64,000 nt of DNA from Ceratorhiza oryzae-sativae (GCA_030998015.1 JARWMV010000026.1:62001-126000); one strand, 5' to 3'; shown: positions 10,856 through 21,039, counted from the first letter of the stretch. Notes: generated from the sequence alone by a model not told the origin. Translations and numbers: made by a program.

Positions 10856-13800
10856 TGCCAGGGGGGCAGTCTTGGGTGCTATGTTACAAAGTGTGCAGAA
10901 CAAAAATAGAAATACAGAAATGGAATGTATGTTGTTAGGAAACCAATCACAACTTCAGTTCTTCTTTCATGCATTCCCTCTGCACACAACCCCTGAACAC
11001 AAGTCTGCATACAATATGAAAAAGTTCAATGGATGGGCCATGATTGATTCAGGGGCTACATCAGTATTTATACATGAAGACCTTGTCAAGCAATATCATA
11101 TCCCTATTGTCACCCTAAAAACACCAAAGAAACTATGAGTAATTGATGGAAGAGAGATTGACTCTGGGTCTGTGACCCATTATTGCACCTTCAAGTTGTG
11201 CCTTCAGGAGCACCAAGAAATTCTCAGTGCTTACATTGTGAATGTTGGCAAAAATGATTTAGTCCTGGGCATGTCATGGCTCAAATTCCATAATCCTGAC
11301 ATTGATTGGGATGCAAAGGACATGAAGTTCAACTTGCCAATATGCTTGAAACATTGCATTGCAAAACCCTTACATGTGCAAGCAAATGAACCCAAGGAGC
11401 TCCAGTTGGACTCTTTAGACTTGCTTCCAGCAAAATATAAAGACTTCAAGAAAATATTTGCTGAAGAAGACAATGTCCAACCATTACCACCCCATAGGAA
11501 GTGGGACATGGAAATAGATCTAAAACTGGATGCTAAGCCAAGGCATGGCCCCATATATAGTGTGGGTGTCAAGGAAGATGCAGAATTGCACAAGACCCTA
11601 GACTGCCAGTTGAAAGCAGGGCATATTAGACCCTTGAGGTCACCTATGGCATCCCCCATTATATTTGTCAAAAAGAAGAATGGGAAGCTGCACATGTGCA
11701 TTGACTACCAGCGCCTAAATGAGATGACTGTCTCTAATGTATACGCACTCCCACACATCAATGATGTTGTGGAAACCCTGCATGGGGCAAAGATATTCAC
11801 CAAGTTTGATCTAAAGTGGGGTTTCAACCTTATATGAATTCAGGAAGGAGATGAATGGAAGGCTGCTTTTAAGACCAAATACAGGCTGTATGAGCCCTTA
11901 GTCATGCAATACAGCCAGAAGAATGCACCAGGAACCTTCATGGCTATGATCCAGGAGGAATTCCAGGACATTGAGGGAATTTATGTTGTAATTTACATGG
12001 ACAACATACTAGTGTTCTCCAAAAACCAAGAAGAACATGATGAACATGTCAGAGAAGTCTTGCATTGTCTTCAAAAGGCTGGCCTATACTGTGCCCTGGA
12101 GAAATGTGTTTTTGATGTCACTGAAGTTGATTACCTGGGAATAGTAGTGACTCCCCAGGGAATTAAAGTAGACCCAGCCAAGGTTGAAAAAGCTGTTGAG
12201 TGGCCAACCCCTACCAACCCAACTGAAGTCCTGGAAGGGCTGGGGTTTGCAAACTGGTTAAGGCACTTCATAAAGGAATTTTCAAAAATTACAAAATGTC
12301 TTTATGAACAAGTCAAGAAGGATGTAAAGTGGGAATGGATGGAGGAGAGGGACCAGGCATGGAACTTACTGAAGCAGAAATTAAAGGAGGCCCCCCTCCT
12401 AATTCAGCCAGAACCCAGCAAACCATTTATTCTGGAAACAGACACCTCAGGTTATGCCACAGGTGCTGTACTACTGCAATATGGAGAAGATGGAATGCTG
12501 CACCCAATCTCCTATTACTCCAAAGCTATGGTTCTGGCAGAAAGGAACTATGATATCTACAACAAGGAAATGCTGGCAATTATAAAGGCCCTCAAACACT
12601 GGCATCACTTGCTAGAAGGGGCTGAATACCCAGTAAACATTGTCTGTGATCACAAAAATTTAGAGTACTGGAAGACAAATCAGCCACTGAATGGCCAAGT
12701 AACACAATGGCATGAGTTCCTATCCAGATTTGAATTCAAGATTCTGTACATTGAAGGGGCAAAGAACAGCTGGGCAGACATACTCTCTAGACTGTCAAGG
12801 CACATCCCTAAAGAGGGGGGTGAGAGCCAAGCTCTGCTTGTGCAAAACCAATTTTTGGAGCTGAAATTGCTGTGCCTACAAGCAATCACGCCAGACCACA
12901 ACCTGGAACAACTCATTAGGGATGCTATCCCAGGGGACCAGCACCTATAAAAAGTGCTAAAAGCCCTAGATGACAATGAGAAAGTCAAAAATTGGGAATG
13001 TGACAAAGGACTATTATGACACAAGGGCCAAATCTATGTCCTGAATAACAAAGAACTTTGCAAACTGGTCATTGAAAGTCATCATGATAACCCAGCAGCA
13101 GGACACCCAGGGCAGTTCAGAACATATGAATTGTTGAACTGCAAATACACATGGTCATCAATGAAAAAATCAGTCAACAAATATATCACACATTGCAAAT
13201 CATGTATCAGGAACAAGCACAGCAACCAAGTTCCCCCAGGGCTTTTAAACCCAATACCAGCACCAGAAAAACCTTGGTAGGAAATCACCTACAACCTGAT
13301 CACTGGGTTACCCCTATCAGAAGGGATTTGATGCCATATTTACAGTTGTCAACTGCCTGACAAAAATGGTCCACTATATTCCATGTCAATCAGAAGCCAG
13401 TGCCATGGATTGCACAAACCTGTTCCTAACTTATGTATGTAAACTTCACAGGTTACCACAGAAAACCATTTCAGACTGTGGCCCCAACTTTGCATCTAAA
13501 TTCCTAAGACACCTGTACAAACAGCTGGATATAAAACCCTCCTACTCTACAACATATCACCCTCAAACAGATGGCCAGTCCAAAAGGGCTAACCAAGTAG
13601 TAGAAGGGTACATCAGACACTATGTACCAGATTGGCAGGATGATTGGGTCTCACTCTTACCCTTGGCTCAATTTGCCTACAATAATGGTGTCAATGCCTC
13701 AACTGGCAAGTCACCATTTTTTGCAAACTATGGTTTCCATCCAAGGTTGCCAGTTGGGGACAAAGAGGAGCAAGAACTTCCATTAGCAGACAACCATGCA

Positions 13801-14358
13801 GAATGGCTTCAAAAGGGTCATGACAAACTTAAGGCTGCTCTGGAAATATCAAACCAGAGGATCAAAGAATATTATGACCAGAAACACCAGACCCCAGAAG
13901 CTATTAAGGTTGGAGACAAAGTCTGGCTTGACACCAAGAACATACAGACACAACAGGCTTCCAGGAAACAGGCCCACAAGGGAGTTGGACCATTCAAGGT
14001 GGTAGCACAACATGGCATGCATGCCTTCAAACTGGACTTGCTGATAACCATGAAAATACACCCAGTATTTCATGTTTCACTCTTGACCAAATATAAAGAT
14101 GACCCCTATGGACGTCAGGTTCCCCCACCACCACCTGTGGTAACTCCTGAAGGGGAAGAAGAATTTGAAGTGGAACAGATCATAAAGTCACAATACAACA
14201 AAAGGACTAACATCTTTGAATACTATATCAAATGGCTCAGTTATGATGAGCAACAATGGTTAACTTACGATGACCTGGTAAACGCACCAGAACTCTTGGC
14301 TGACTATGTCAAGTCACATCCAAAGGCACCCCATGACCCCCATGCCTTGAAGGGGGGA
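10842..14358 (+). pseudogene. pol of Gypsy copy 1: protease, RT, RNase H, integrase, chromodomain
   Basis: Order seen: aspartic protease (MIDSGATSVFIHE, about 11040), RT, RNase H (LETDTSGYATGAVL, about 12435), integrase HHCC region (about 13080-13200), integrase core (13340-13650) and C-terminal chromodomain (FEVEQIIKS...YYIKWLSYDEQQWLTYDDL, about 14165-14275). Stops lie at about 11136, 11835 (TGA), 12948, 13016 (TGA) and 13279, with a 1-bp insertion near 13325. The RT active site reads YMDN instead of YMDD (Asn codon 12003-12005). The first integrase Asp is Asn (13351-13353) and the Glu is Lys (13582-13584). All three changes follow a C, as expected of CpG to CpA decay. It is enzymatically dead as read. 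Confidence 0.93.
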
Positions 14359-14360
14359 AG
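14351..14360 (+). promoter_or_regulatory. polypurine tract of Gypsy copy 1
   Basis: AGGGGGGAAG directly before the 3' LTR, the usual plus-strand primer position. Confidence 0.85.
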
Positions 14361-14728
14361 TGTCATGAACTGACATGCATATATCCATTCTATAATATTT
14401 TCTCAATTTATTATATTTTACAAGACCATTTTCAAACATACTTGCCTTTTATGGTATATCTGTGTCATGTGATTCAGGGGGTGTTCTGGACTGATAACCA
14501 AGATTTATTTCAACTATGATGTGAAATTCCACAGTTCTGCAGTTGCTTCTATTGCTTCTATCTCTTATCAGTCATGACTCACTGTACAGACTTGTTTGTT
14601 ATGATGTAGCTTGTACCATGTATATAAACCAGGTCAAGTTCTTGAGGAGTCCTCGGCAAACTTGACCTCTTGTTGAATACAAGTTCTTTTCTACTATTTT
14701 CTCATTGCCTGACTTGTTGTTGTCAACA
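14361..14728 (+). repeat. 3' LTR of Gypsy copy 1
   Basis: TGTCATGAACTGACATG...TTGTCAACA, 368 bp, aligned end to end with 7017-7390. Most differences replace CG with TG or CA. No duplicated flank follows. Confidence 0.92.
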
Positions 14729-15641
14729 GCACCAAGGTCATGTGACAGTGATAAGCACCAGGGTTACATGACAACTTGCTCCTCACTCCAAGTTACAATG
14801 GAGAGAATTGCAGGAGCAAGTTAGATAACCACTGTAAGTGATGGGATAAGCACCAAGGTCACATGACCTTGTTTATAGCTTGTTTGACTTAGGGGAAAAT
14901 GTTATGACCTGCACAAACAGCCATAATGTAACAAGAGAATTAGCCTATAATTTATAGCATTTTCTCCTAAGTCAAACAAGCTATAAACAAGGTCATGTGA
15001 CCTTGGTGCTTAGCCTAGTGCTTATGGTGGTTATCTAACTTGCTCCTGCAATTCTCTCCATTGTAACTTGGAGCAAGGAGCAAGTTGTCATGTGATCTGG
15101 GTGCTTACAACAGTCACATGACCTCAGCACTTATCATGGTTATCTAACTTGCTCCTGCAATTCTCTCCATTGTAACTTGGAGCAAGGAGCAAGTTATCCT
15201 GTGACCTCAGCAATTAAATCATGTGACCCTGGGACCTTGTGCAGCTCTATAAGATTTGGAGCTGCAACAAACCCTAAGAGCAACTTACACAAGGGTTATA
15301 GACAATCATGTGAGGTATCCACACCATTTACTCATGACCAGACCACTCATGTGACCTGTAAACACTGTGGACTGCAGAAGGGTATGACTCATGCCTTATG
15401 GAATATATAAGAAATAGGGAGCAAGCTGGAGGACCTCAGCTTGCTTTATCTTGTCCACCACAGGGACCTTGACCATACACTGTAGAATAGAGACACACAA
15501 TAGATAGAAATAGACAACACAACCAACATAGCCACTACTTGAGGAAGACCAAAGGATAGTAATGGGGGGTCTGAACAGAAATGCTATAAACTATAGGCTA
15601 ATTCCCTTGTTACATTATGGCTGTCTGTGCAGGTCATAACA
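14729..15641. mobile_element. nested LTRs: minus-strand LTR fragment split by a plus-strand LTR
   Basis: A plus-oriented LTR (14900-15577, TGTTATGACCTGCAC...TCTGAACA) has near-identical flanks GAAAA/GAAAT. It sits inside a minus-oriented relative made of 14729-14899 and 15578-15641, which ends in GTCATAACA. Both share GCTCCTGCAATTCTCTCC and the GCTCTATAAGATTTGGAGC hairpin with the LTR family at 44197 and, more distantly, that at 17513. Confidence 0.8.
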
Positions 15642-16004
15642 TTAGAGGAAATCTCAGTACCTGTAGCTGAGGAAGTACATGCATTAGGCAGCCCACCATC
15701 TATCCTATAAGCTTTTGCTTAAGTCTAGTATTAAGATTAGTATCAGTTAGTCCAAGCAACTAGGGCTGAACTACATTTAAGATATCTAAGGGAACCTGAT
15801 CATAGTAGTCTTGCTCTTTATACCTATAAATTATTCAGTTTACACTGTGAAAGATTAAGACTGCCTTGAGTGTTACTTGATTGCATTGCAACTACTTTGA
15901 GCCATCTTACTCTAGTCTAAGAAGTATTGAGTATGATTAGTGTATACTAAAATATCTACATTTACTTAAGCTTTAGATATTTAAGTGTACCCTGACCTGT
16001 AACA
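15642..16004 (+). mobile_element. fragment (3' end) of the 1.3-kb LTR family
   Basis: Matches the last ~360 bp of the LTRs at 42742, 46701 and 53592, from TTAGAGGAAATCT to GTACCCTGACCTGTAACA. Truncated on the left at the junction with the preceding LTR. Confidence 0.88.
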
Positions 16005-16751
16005 GAATGTACCCCACTACTGAAACCTAGCATTTCATGGGGTATAGAGACCTAGCTCTTCCCCTGAACACCTCACCTTTGGATCTCTCTTTGCAGGACC
16101 TAGGCATTGCTAAGAAGTGCCCAATGTGTGCCATTTTGACTGTGGTATGGACTCACAACTAACTCAGCAACTATTGTGTAGACACATGAGATATTAAGTA
16201 CATCAATGCAGGTGACAATATTGCTCTCTTGTAACCCCACTGAGAAAGAAGACTGATACCCCTTGACCTTATTTATCATGACAATTAGAGCTCTGTAATA
16301 GCAAGGTACCACAGCCATACCAGTTGGCACTTCCAGTGGAAATGTTACAAAAATCAAAGATGTTTTAGTTTCCTCTGCAAATCAAATATATGAAATCTGA
16401 GAATGAAAAAGAGCTTTGGATGAATTGTACCAAAAGCAAGCCATATAAAAATACTAACTCTGAAGGTTTGATGGCCTCTGCTTGGGATGATCTGTTTGGT
16501 CAATCTTATTGTGCCAGCTTTTGGTATGTTTTGTATGAACTAGTAGCTTATTTCACACCAAAATCCAAGGTCTGATTTGTATTGTTCTTCAACACACTTG
16601 GTTCATAAAGAGTTCTGGGACATGCACATATCTCAATCGACTCAAGATCCAACCAGACAGAAGATCTTGTAAAAACCAACTACATTAGCCCATGAATTCT
16701 GAGCTTTGTTTGATTTCTGCATATAGTCAACAAAAGATTAATACTGTCCCA
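16005..16751. other. no gene recognised
   Basis: Only short ORFs of unknown meaning (minus 16100-16357, plus 16390-16575). No domain or repeat recognised. Confidence 0.4.
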
Positions 16752-17066
16752 GGGATCAATACTATGTCATCAGGCCAAATACTATTGCCCCATGGGTCAA
16801 ATATTATATCCCCCCAGGTCAAATACTACTTCCCCCTGGGTTAAATAATAATTCCCCCAGGTCAAATATTATCTCTCCCTGGATCAAATACCCTCTCCCC
16901 CTGGGTCAAGTAATCTCTCCCCCTGGATCAAATACTATACTCCCTGGGTCAAATACAGCCTTCTTTGGGTCAAATATAATACATCTTGGGTCAAATACAT
17001 TGCACCTTGGGTAAAATACCCTGCACCTCAGGTCAAATACAGTGTACCATGGGCCAAACACTATGT
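16752..17066. repeat. minisatellite, about 15 units of 20-22 bp
   Basis: Diverged tandem copies of GGGTCAAATACTATCTCCCCCT. Units keep the GGTCAAATA core while the C-rich part varies. Non-coding. Confidence 0.88.
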
Positions 17067-17512
17067 AGTTCAGGTACTATTAGGTTTCTTAGCCAAGGCA
17101 GCAGCAAGGGAAAAACAAAGAAAAGGAAGCAGTAAAGCACATCCAAGCACTGCCTTGAGCCTGTGTTGCTAGGCTGTAAGAGGGTGGCTTGGAAGGAATG
17201 CTGGTCCTAATAATAGACCAAAGTCTGGCCAAGAAGGAAAGAGGGGGAAGGGGAATTGAGGGTGACTCTTGACATAACCCAATCCCAGAAGACAACATTA
17301 ATTCAGTGTGCATTGTCAGTGATGCCCAAGCCAGTAAGTAACCATACTGTCATGACTCATAACTGCTAACAGACCCAACTGCTAGAGGAGATCTGTCTCC
17401 TCAAGATCATGGCTGCACACTCCTGCACTGACCATGAGGTGTTGATTTGGCAACTTGATTGCATGACTGATGCAACTCCCAATGCCTTGGGGTTGGGGTT
17501 GGGGTTGGGCAT
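17067..17512. other. no gene recognised; short (GGGGTT)n tract at the end
   Basis: The tract GGGGTT x3 (about 17488-17506) lies just left of the retrotransposon insertion point. The same G/T-rich sequence continues at 28002 on the far side, as expected for one interrupted locus. Confidence 0.5.
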
Positions 17513-18090
17513 TGTCATGACCCTCTGGAGGCTCCCTTGTGGAGCACTTAAGTAGTGGCTGCGTTGACAGTTTGGTGCTATGCAGTATGTATTGAGTGTT
17601 CTAGTTACAGTGTTTGCTATGGTCTATGGTGGTTGACAAGATAAAGCAAGCTGAGGCGTTCAGTCTTGCTTTACTCCCCTTATATACCTGTGACTGTGGT
17701 TGCTGTGGTGGCCCCCCTTTCCTAAGCACTGTCTATAGCAGTTATAGGTTCTATATAGTACTAGGTCTTAGGTAATCGTTTATCCTAAGTTTGTGTGGCT
17801 CCGAATCTTATAGAGCCACGCAAGGTCCGAGGGTCATGTGACTTTTGGACTTAAGCACCCGGCGCTTAATCGCTGGATAAGCGCCAAGGTCATGTGACAA
17901 CTCGCTCCTTGCTCCAAGTAACATGGGAGAGAAACGCTGGAGCAAGTTCAGGGTAACCACCAGCGCTTGATCGTTGGGTAAGCGCCGAGATCACGTGATC
18001 TTGTTTATGGTTTGTTCTGCTTCAGGAAAAATGCCATAAATCTGTACAATATTCGGTTGTTAGGTTATGTCTGCTAGGGGGGTCATAACA
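17513..18090 (-). repeat. 3' LTR of the Rep-carrying element
   Basis: 578 bp. Read on the minus strand it starts TGTTATGACC and ends GGGTCATGACA. One copy of the ~101-bp tandem unit with a CACGTG-type palindrome; the partner LTR has two. Confidence 0.95.
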
Positions 18091-18106
18091 TTATCCCCCC
18101 CTTTGG
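18091..18106 (-). promoter_or_regulatory. polypurine tract of the Rep-carrying element
   Basis: On the minus strand CCAAAGGGGGGGATAA directly abuts the 3' LTR. It places the accessory cassette inside the retrotransposon's replicated unit. Confidence 0.88.
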
Positions 18107-18159
18107 ACATGTCTTGGGGGATCTCGAGGCATGTTTCTTTTCTGGGTTCTAAAAGTTTC

Positions 18160-18290
18160 TAAAAGGTATCTCATATATCAAGGAGGTTAAAGGCACTGGA
18201 CTCGAACCAACAACCTTCTGTTCAATGTGTAATTGCTCAGCTAGGAGATGATGAGTCAGGCTAGACCCCTTAACCTCTACGCTACATGAG
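18160..18290 (-). ncRNA. tRNA-like Pol III unit (A box and B box), SINE-like or tRNA pseudogene
   Basis: The minus strand has TAGCGTAGAGG (18284-18274), an A-box match, and GGTTCGAGTCC (18208-18198), a B-box match, about 65 nt apart, with a T-run near 18155. A GAGGTTAAGG segment can pair with CCTTTAACCTC about 90 nt later. The acceptor stem of a normal tRNA does not form well, so a tRNA-derived SINE or decayed tRNA is more likely than a working tRNA. It lies between the Rep-like gene and the polypurine tract. Confidence 0.5.
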
Positions 18291-18387
18291 ATTACTATCT
18301 CCTTGCTTATTTCCTTGTTTAAGCTTACTTCTTGACACATGGTCTGTGAATAAAACAGCTTATACAAAGATAATTTATTTTTATTTT

Positions 18388-19674
18388 TTAAGGAAAAACA
18401 AAAAATGGCTTCCCTCCTGAGTATACCCAGTCTACGTTTTTGGATACCCATAAGTCCCCTTCTTCCCCCTCTATGTCTGTCCAACACTTCATTATGGCCG
18501 ACCAGCTATTCCCCAGGATCACCGTTGGCCGTACCTTCATTGACTTCACATGAGCATATCTGCCTGTGAAGTCTGCCTTGTAATGGCTCAGGGCTTTGAG
18601 CAAGTACTTCCTGTTTGACTGGACCATGTCATCCAGGATCCAGATGTCGGCGTCCTCCAACAGATTCCCCACGTTCCAGACATTGCACATCCAGCTATGG
18701 GAGCCCTTGGATTGCGCATACGCCATCTTCCCAGTTCCTGTTTCACCTTCGATCACCAGGATGCGATGGCGCATGCCCCTCCCTCTCTTCTCAGCCTCTT
18801 CTGCAAACCATCGGTCTGCCCTGTCGATGTGCGCCCGGTCTTCTGGGACTTCCAACTCCACTGGGATTGCAGGCATGCATCCCCGGTCCTCCTTATATGT
18901 GTACTCAGCATATGCTTGTACCAAGTTCCACGTTGTCACCATCTGGAGGGGGCGCAGGCACTTGAATGCCTGGTAGTATTCTTTTTTTGTCGCCAAGGCA
19001 ACAATCTCCGCCCCATCCTCCAGGTCCACCTCCGCCCTCGACCTTTTCCTGCCCTTCCCCTTCACCAGGATTTCCTCCAACCTTTCCAAGGTCAGGTCCC
19101 CTGCCATCAGCTCCTCTACCTCCTTGCCGTTAGCTCCGACATCCTTCCAGAGGTAGTTGAAAGCCTCCCTTGCAGGGTTGCCTCCTGGTCTGTCCTTGAG
19201 GTCCTTCGGCAGGATGTTGGGGTGTTGCCCTTCAAAGTCCCAGAACCGGGTGTTCTGGGTGTTCCAGCTGCCCTTCTGCTCCTGACTGATGGAGAGGGCG
19301 TGGACATGGAGGGGCCGGGCCGGGTTGTAGTTCAGTTCCTCGGGGTTGTGGCGTTCCACCACTGCCAAAGTTGCCCAATGATTTGGCTGTTGGCGGCAGA
19401 ACGCCTCGTATCGGGTGACGAGCCCACTTGAGGGCTGATCGCGTAGCTTCAACCAGGTTAGCAGCACCACCCTGGTCTGGACGCAGAACCAAGGGGCCGG
19501 CGCAGTTTCGGTCAGCTCTTCAGACCCTTGATCTGTCGGCATAGGCTGCATAGAAGCGAGCAAGGGGGCTCGGCTTGATACCGAGGGCGCTGGCAATGGC
19601 GATGCCGACCTCTGCCCTTCGCTTGATCCGCTTGGCTGGGGTGTTGCCGCGTTCGATCCATTTCTGCTTAGCAT
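18388..19674 (-). CDS. CRESS-DNA-type Rep-like protein (HUH endonuclease + SF3 helicase), 428 aa
   Basis: Open from an ATG at 19674. Residues 1-60 are Ser/Pro-rich. Rolling-circle motifs follow: VVLLTW (69-74, motif I), LHVHAL (122-127, His-hydrophobic-His metal site), RFWDFEGQHPNI (143-154, resembling the extra GRS element of the geminivirus/genomovirus branch) and FNYLWKD (172-178, Tyr174/Lys177 as motif III). KGKGRKRSR (205-213) could be a nuclear signal. The helicase part has GETGTGKM (310-317, Walker A), WILDDM (345-350, Walker B) and ILGNSW (386-391, motif C). Such proteins nick an origin and unwind DNA in rolling-circle replication. Met317 replaces the usual Ser/Thr after GK, so ATPase function is doubtful. 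The gene lies between pol and the 3' LTR of a retrotransposon. It is an endogenous homologue, not evidence of an active virus. Confidence 0.88.
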   Translation of the reverse strand: MLSRNGSNAATPQPSGSSEGQRSASPLPAPSVSSRAPLLASMQPMPTDQGSEELTETAPAPWFCVQTRVVLLTWLKLRDQPSSGLVTRYEAFCRQQPNHWATLAVVERHNPEELNYNPARPLHVHALSISQEQKGSWNTQNTRFWDFEGQHPNILPKDLKDRPGGNPAREAFNYLWKDVGANGKEVEELMAGDLTLERLEEILVKGKGRKRSRAEVDLEDGAEIVALATKKEYYQAFKCLRPLQMVTTWNLVQAYAEYTYKEDRGCMPAIPVELEVPEDRAHIDRADRWFAEEAEKRGRGMRHRILVIEGETGTGKMAYAQSKGSHSWMCNVWNVGNLLEDADIWILDDMVQSNRKYLLKALSHYKADFTGRYAHVKSMKVRPTVILGNSWSAIMKCWTDIEGEEGDLWVSKNVDWVYSGGKPFFVFP

Positions 19675-20416
19675 CGTTTACAGTTTTAGAGGTATTTGGG
19701 GACTGGGAAGAGAGCATGAGAGTGTGGGTTATCTTGGGCCTTGTGCTTGTCTATATAAGCTGCAAGGTCTGTTTTGATTGTCACATGACTCCGTCTTGCA
19801 TTTGTTGTGATCACATGACCTTATTTTGGTGATGACGCATCTCTGAGGGGTGCCCTTCCATCCGTTCCCCTGCGTCAGCCTTAAACCTTGCTGCGCTCGG
19901 GGCCTCTGCTCCTCCACTCCGGTCGGTGCCCCCTCTCCGACCCCTCCAGTAGTTCAGGGGATAGCAGCCATATCATGTGACATTGTCTGGGTCACGTGAC
20001 CTTGTTGTTTTTCTTTGTCTGCTTGGGACACATGTTCACTTCGTGTCACGTGACTTGTTTGTTTTCTTGCTTGTCCTTGTATGTCTTTCCCTTGTGACGC
20101 ATCTCCGAGGGGTGCCCTCCCATCCGTTCCTCCGCGTCAGCCTTGATCCTCGCTACGCTCGGGGCCTCTGCTCCCCCACTTCGGTTGGTGCCCCCTCTCC
20201 GACCCCTCCGGTAGTTAGGGGATAGCGTATATTCACGTGACTAGGCTAGGTCATGTGATTCCTATGCTTTGTTGTTTGTTTTCTGGCAGATGGTCACATG
20301 TCTGTTGGTGTCACCTGACCAGACCTTGTTTTGATGTTTGTGCAAGTTATTGTGTTGCACCGTGATTTTTTAATGTTTGTGGTTTTGTTGTTTTCCTTCC
20401 TCATCCCGTCTTTACT
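19675..20416. promoter_or_regulatory. divergent intergenic region with duplicated hairpin block and CACGTG-type palindromes
   Basis: Separates the Rep-like gene (-) from a spliced gene (+). A 132-bp block (19833-19964) is repeated at 20095-20225. Each copy can fold: TGACGCA...TGCGTCA with an inner GGGG/CCCC stem in the first, TGACGC...GCGTCA with GAGG/CCTC in the second, plus a GGGGC...GCCCC hairpin. Around and between them are about nine GTCACRTGAC-like palindromes (for example 19780, 19990, 20045). A TATATA lies near 19752. No canonical nonanucleotide nick site was found. It could be a shared promoter; an origin role is speculative. Confidence 0.6.
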
Positions 20417-20958
20417 ATGCGTGTTATTTCCCTTAACTACAATCCACTTGACTGCACCTGCTGGTCTCTCCCTGAGGGGGAGTACTGCGCCTACTGTGAT
20501 GCCATGTGCAACACCTCCCTTGAAGACTTCTATCGAGGTGTTGGGGACTGGTTCTTCTGTGGGGTGCCAGGTATGTGTGTTCGTTCTTCATTGTTCTCAC
20601 ATAGCTAACTTGTTCTGTAGAAGAGCACATCCTCCTTGATGGTCGGGCCCATGAGGCCACCCTTGAGCGTGTCTGGGCACTCGTTGATCAGGACTACAAG
20701 TCCTTTGAGGAGCGGTCTCACCAGGCCGCTCTTGCCAAATTCTTCAAGGAGGGCTCTGCTCCCTTGTTTGATGAGGCTTCGCCCTTTGCAGCGTCTGGTT
20801 CTGGGTGTTTCCAGAACTACATGGCCGACTTCCCAGGGGGGGAGGCTCCTTGGCTGCAGCCCACTACCCAGTCAGTTGTTCAGACCAATAAGAAGGATAA
20901 AAGGGGCAAGAAGCCCTATACCCGGCCCCTCAAGGGCAAACGTAAAAATAGAGAGTAA
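20417..20958 (+). CDS. small spliced Cys-rich protein with basic tail, unknown function
   Basis: Two exons, 20417-20570 and 20621-20958, joined across a 50-nt intron with GTATGT donor and TTCTGTAG acceptor. The spliced frame is open for 163 codons. The N terminus has clustered cysteines (CTC, then CAYC and C at residues 13, 15, 24, 27, 31, with another at 48) that could bind zinc. The C terminus is strongly basic (KKDKRGKKPYTRPLKGKRK). An AATAAA-like signal (AAATAAAAC, about 20991) follows. It is divergent from the Rep-like gene and converges on the 273-codon ORF, inside the retrotransposon but on the opposite strand to gag/pol. No family recognised. Confidence 0.65.
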
Positions 20959-21039
20959 AAGGAAATGTATTAAGTTTGGTGTGTAGAAGAAAATAAAACT
21001 CTTATACATTCGGGAGACAATTTGTGGGAGGCAAAGTGG

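Larger units (their letters stand above)
7017..14728 (+). mobile_element. Ty3/Gypsy chromovirus-type retrotransposon, copy 1 (disrupted)
   Basis: Two related LTRs (7017-7390, 14361-14728) enclose an upstream zinc-knuckle ORF, gag, protease, RT, RNase H, integrase and a chromodomain in Ty3/Gypsy order. A 1.44-kb hAT-type element has replaced about 1.45 kb of the ORF0/gag region, and a solo LTR of another family interrupts gag. The coding region carries in-frame stops and a 1-bp insertion, and catalytic residues are substituted. The 5-bp left flank TCTGT is not repeated at 14729, so the right junction was rearranged. Confidence 0.93.

Noticed and set aside
11231..11701. 156-codon minus-strand ORF within Gypsy copy 1 pol
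   Set aside because: Antisense to protease/RT coding sequence, with no motif. Similar antisense ORFs at 12680-13024 and 62663-63082 were left out for the same reason.
16752..17066. CRISPR-like array (short regular repeats)
   Set aside because: Units are contiguous and diverged without unique spacers, and the context is a eukaryotic genome. It is a minisatellite.
17488..17506. (GGGGTT)n tract as a telomere-like sequence
   Set aside because: Only three units, internal, and continuous with ordinary sequence across the retrotransposon insertion. Low complexity is enough.
18160..18290. Functional tRNA gene
   Set aside because: A and B boxes are present, but I could not form a proper acceptor stem or assign an anticodon arm, so it is listed only as tRNA-like.
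18697..19431. 244-codon plus-strand ORF opposite the Rep-like gene
   Set aside because: Antisense to a gene with clear domain motifs; no start context, motif or splice signal of its own.
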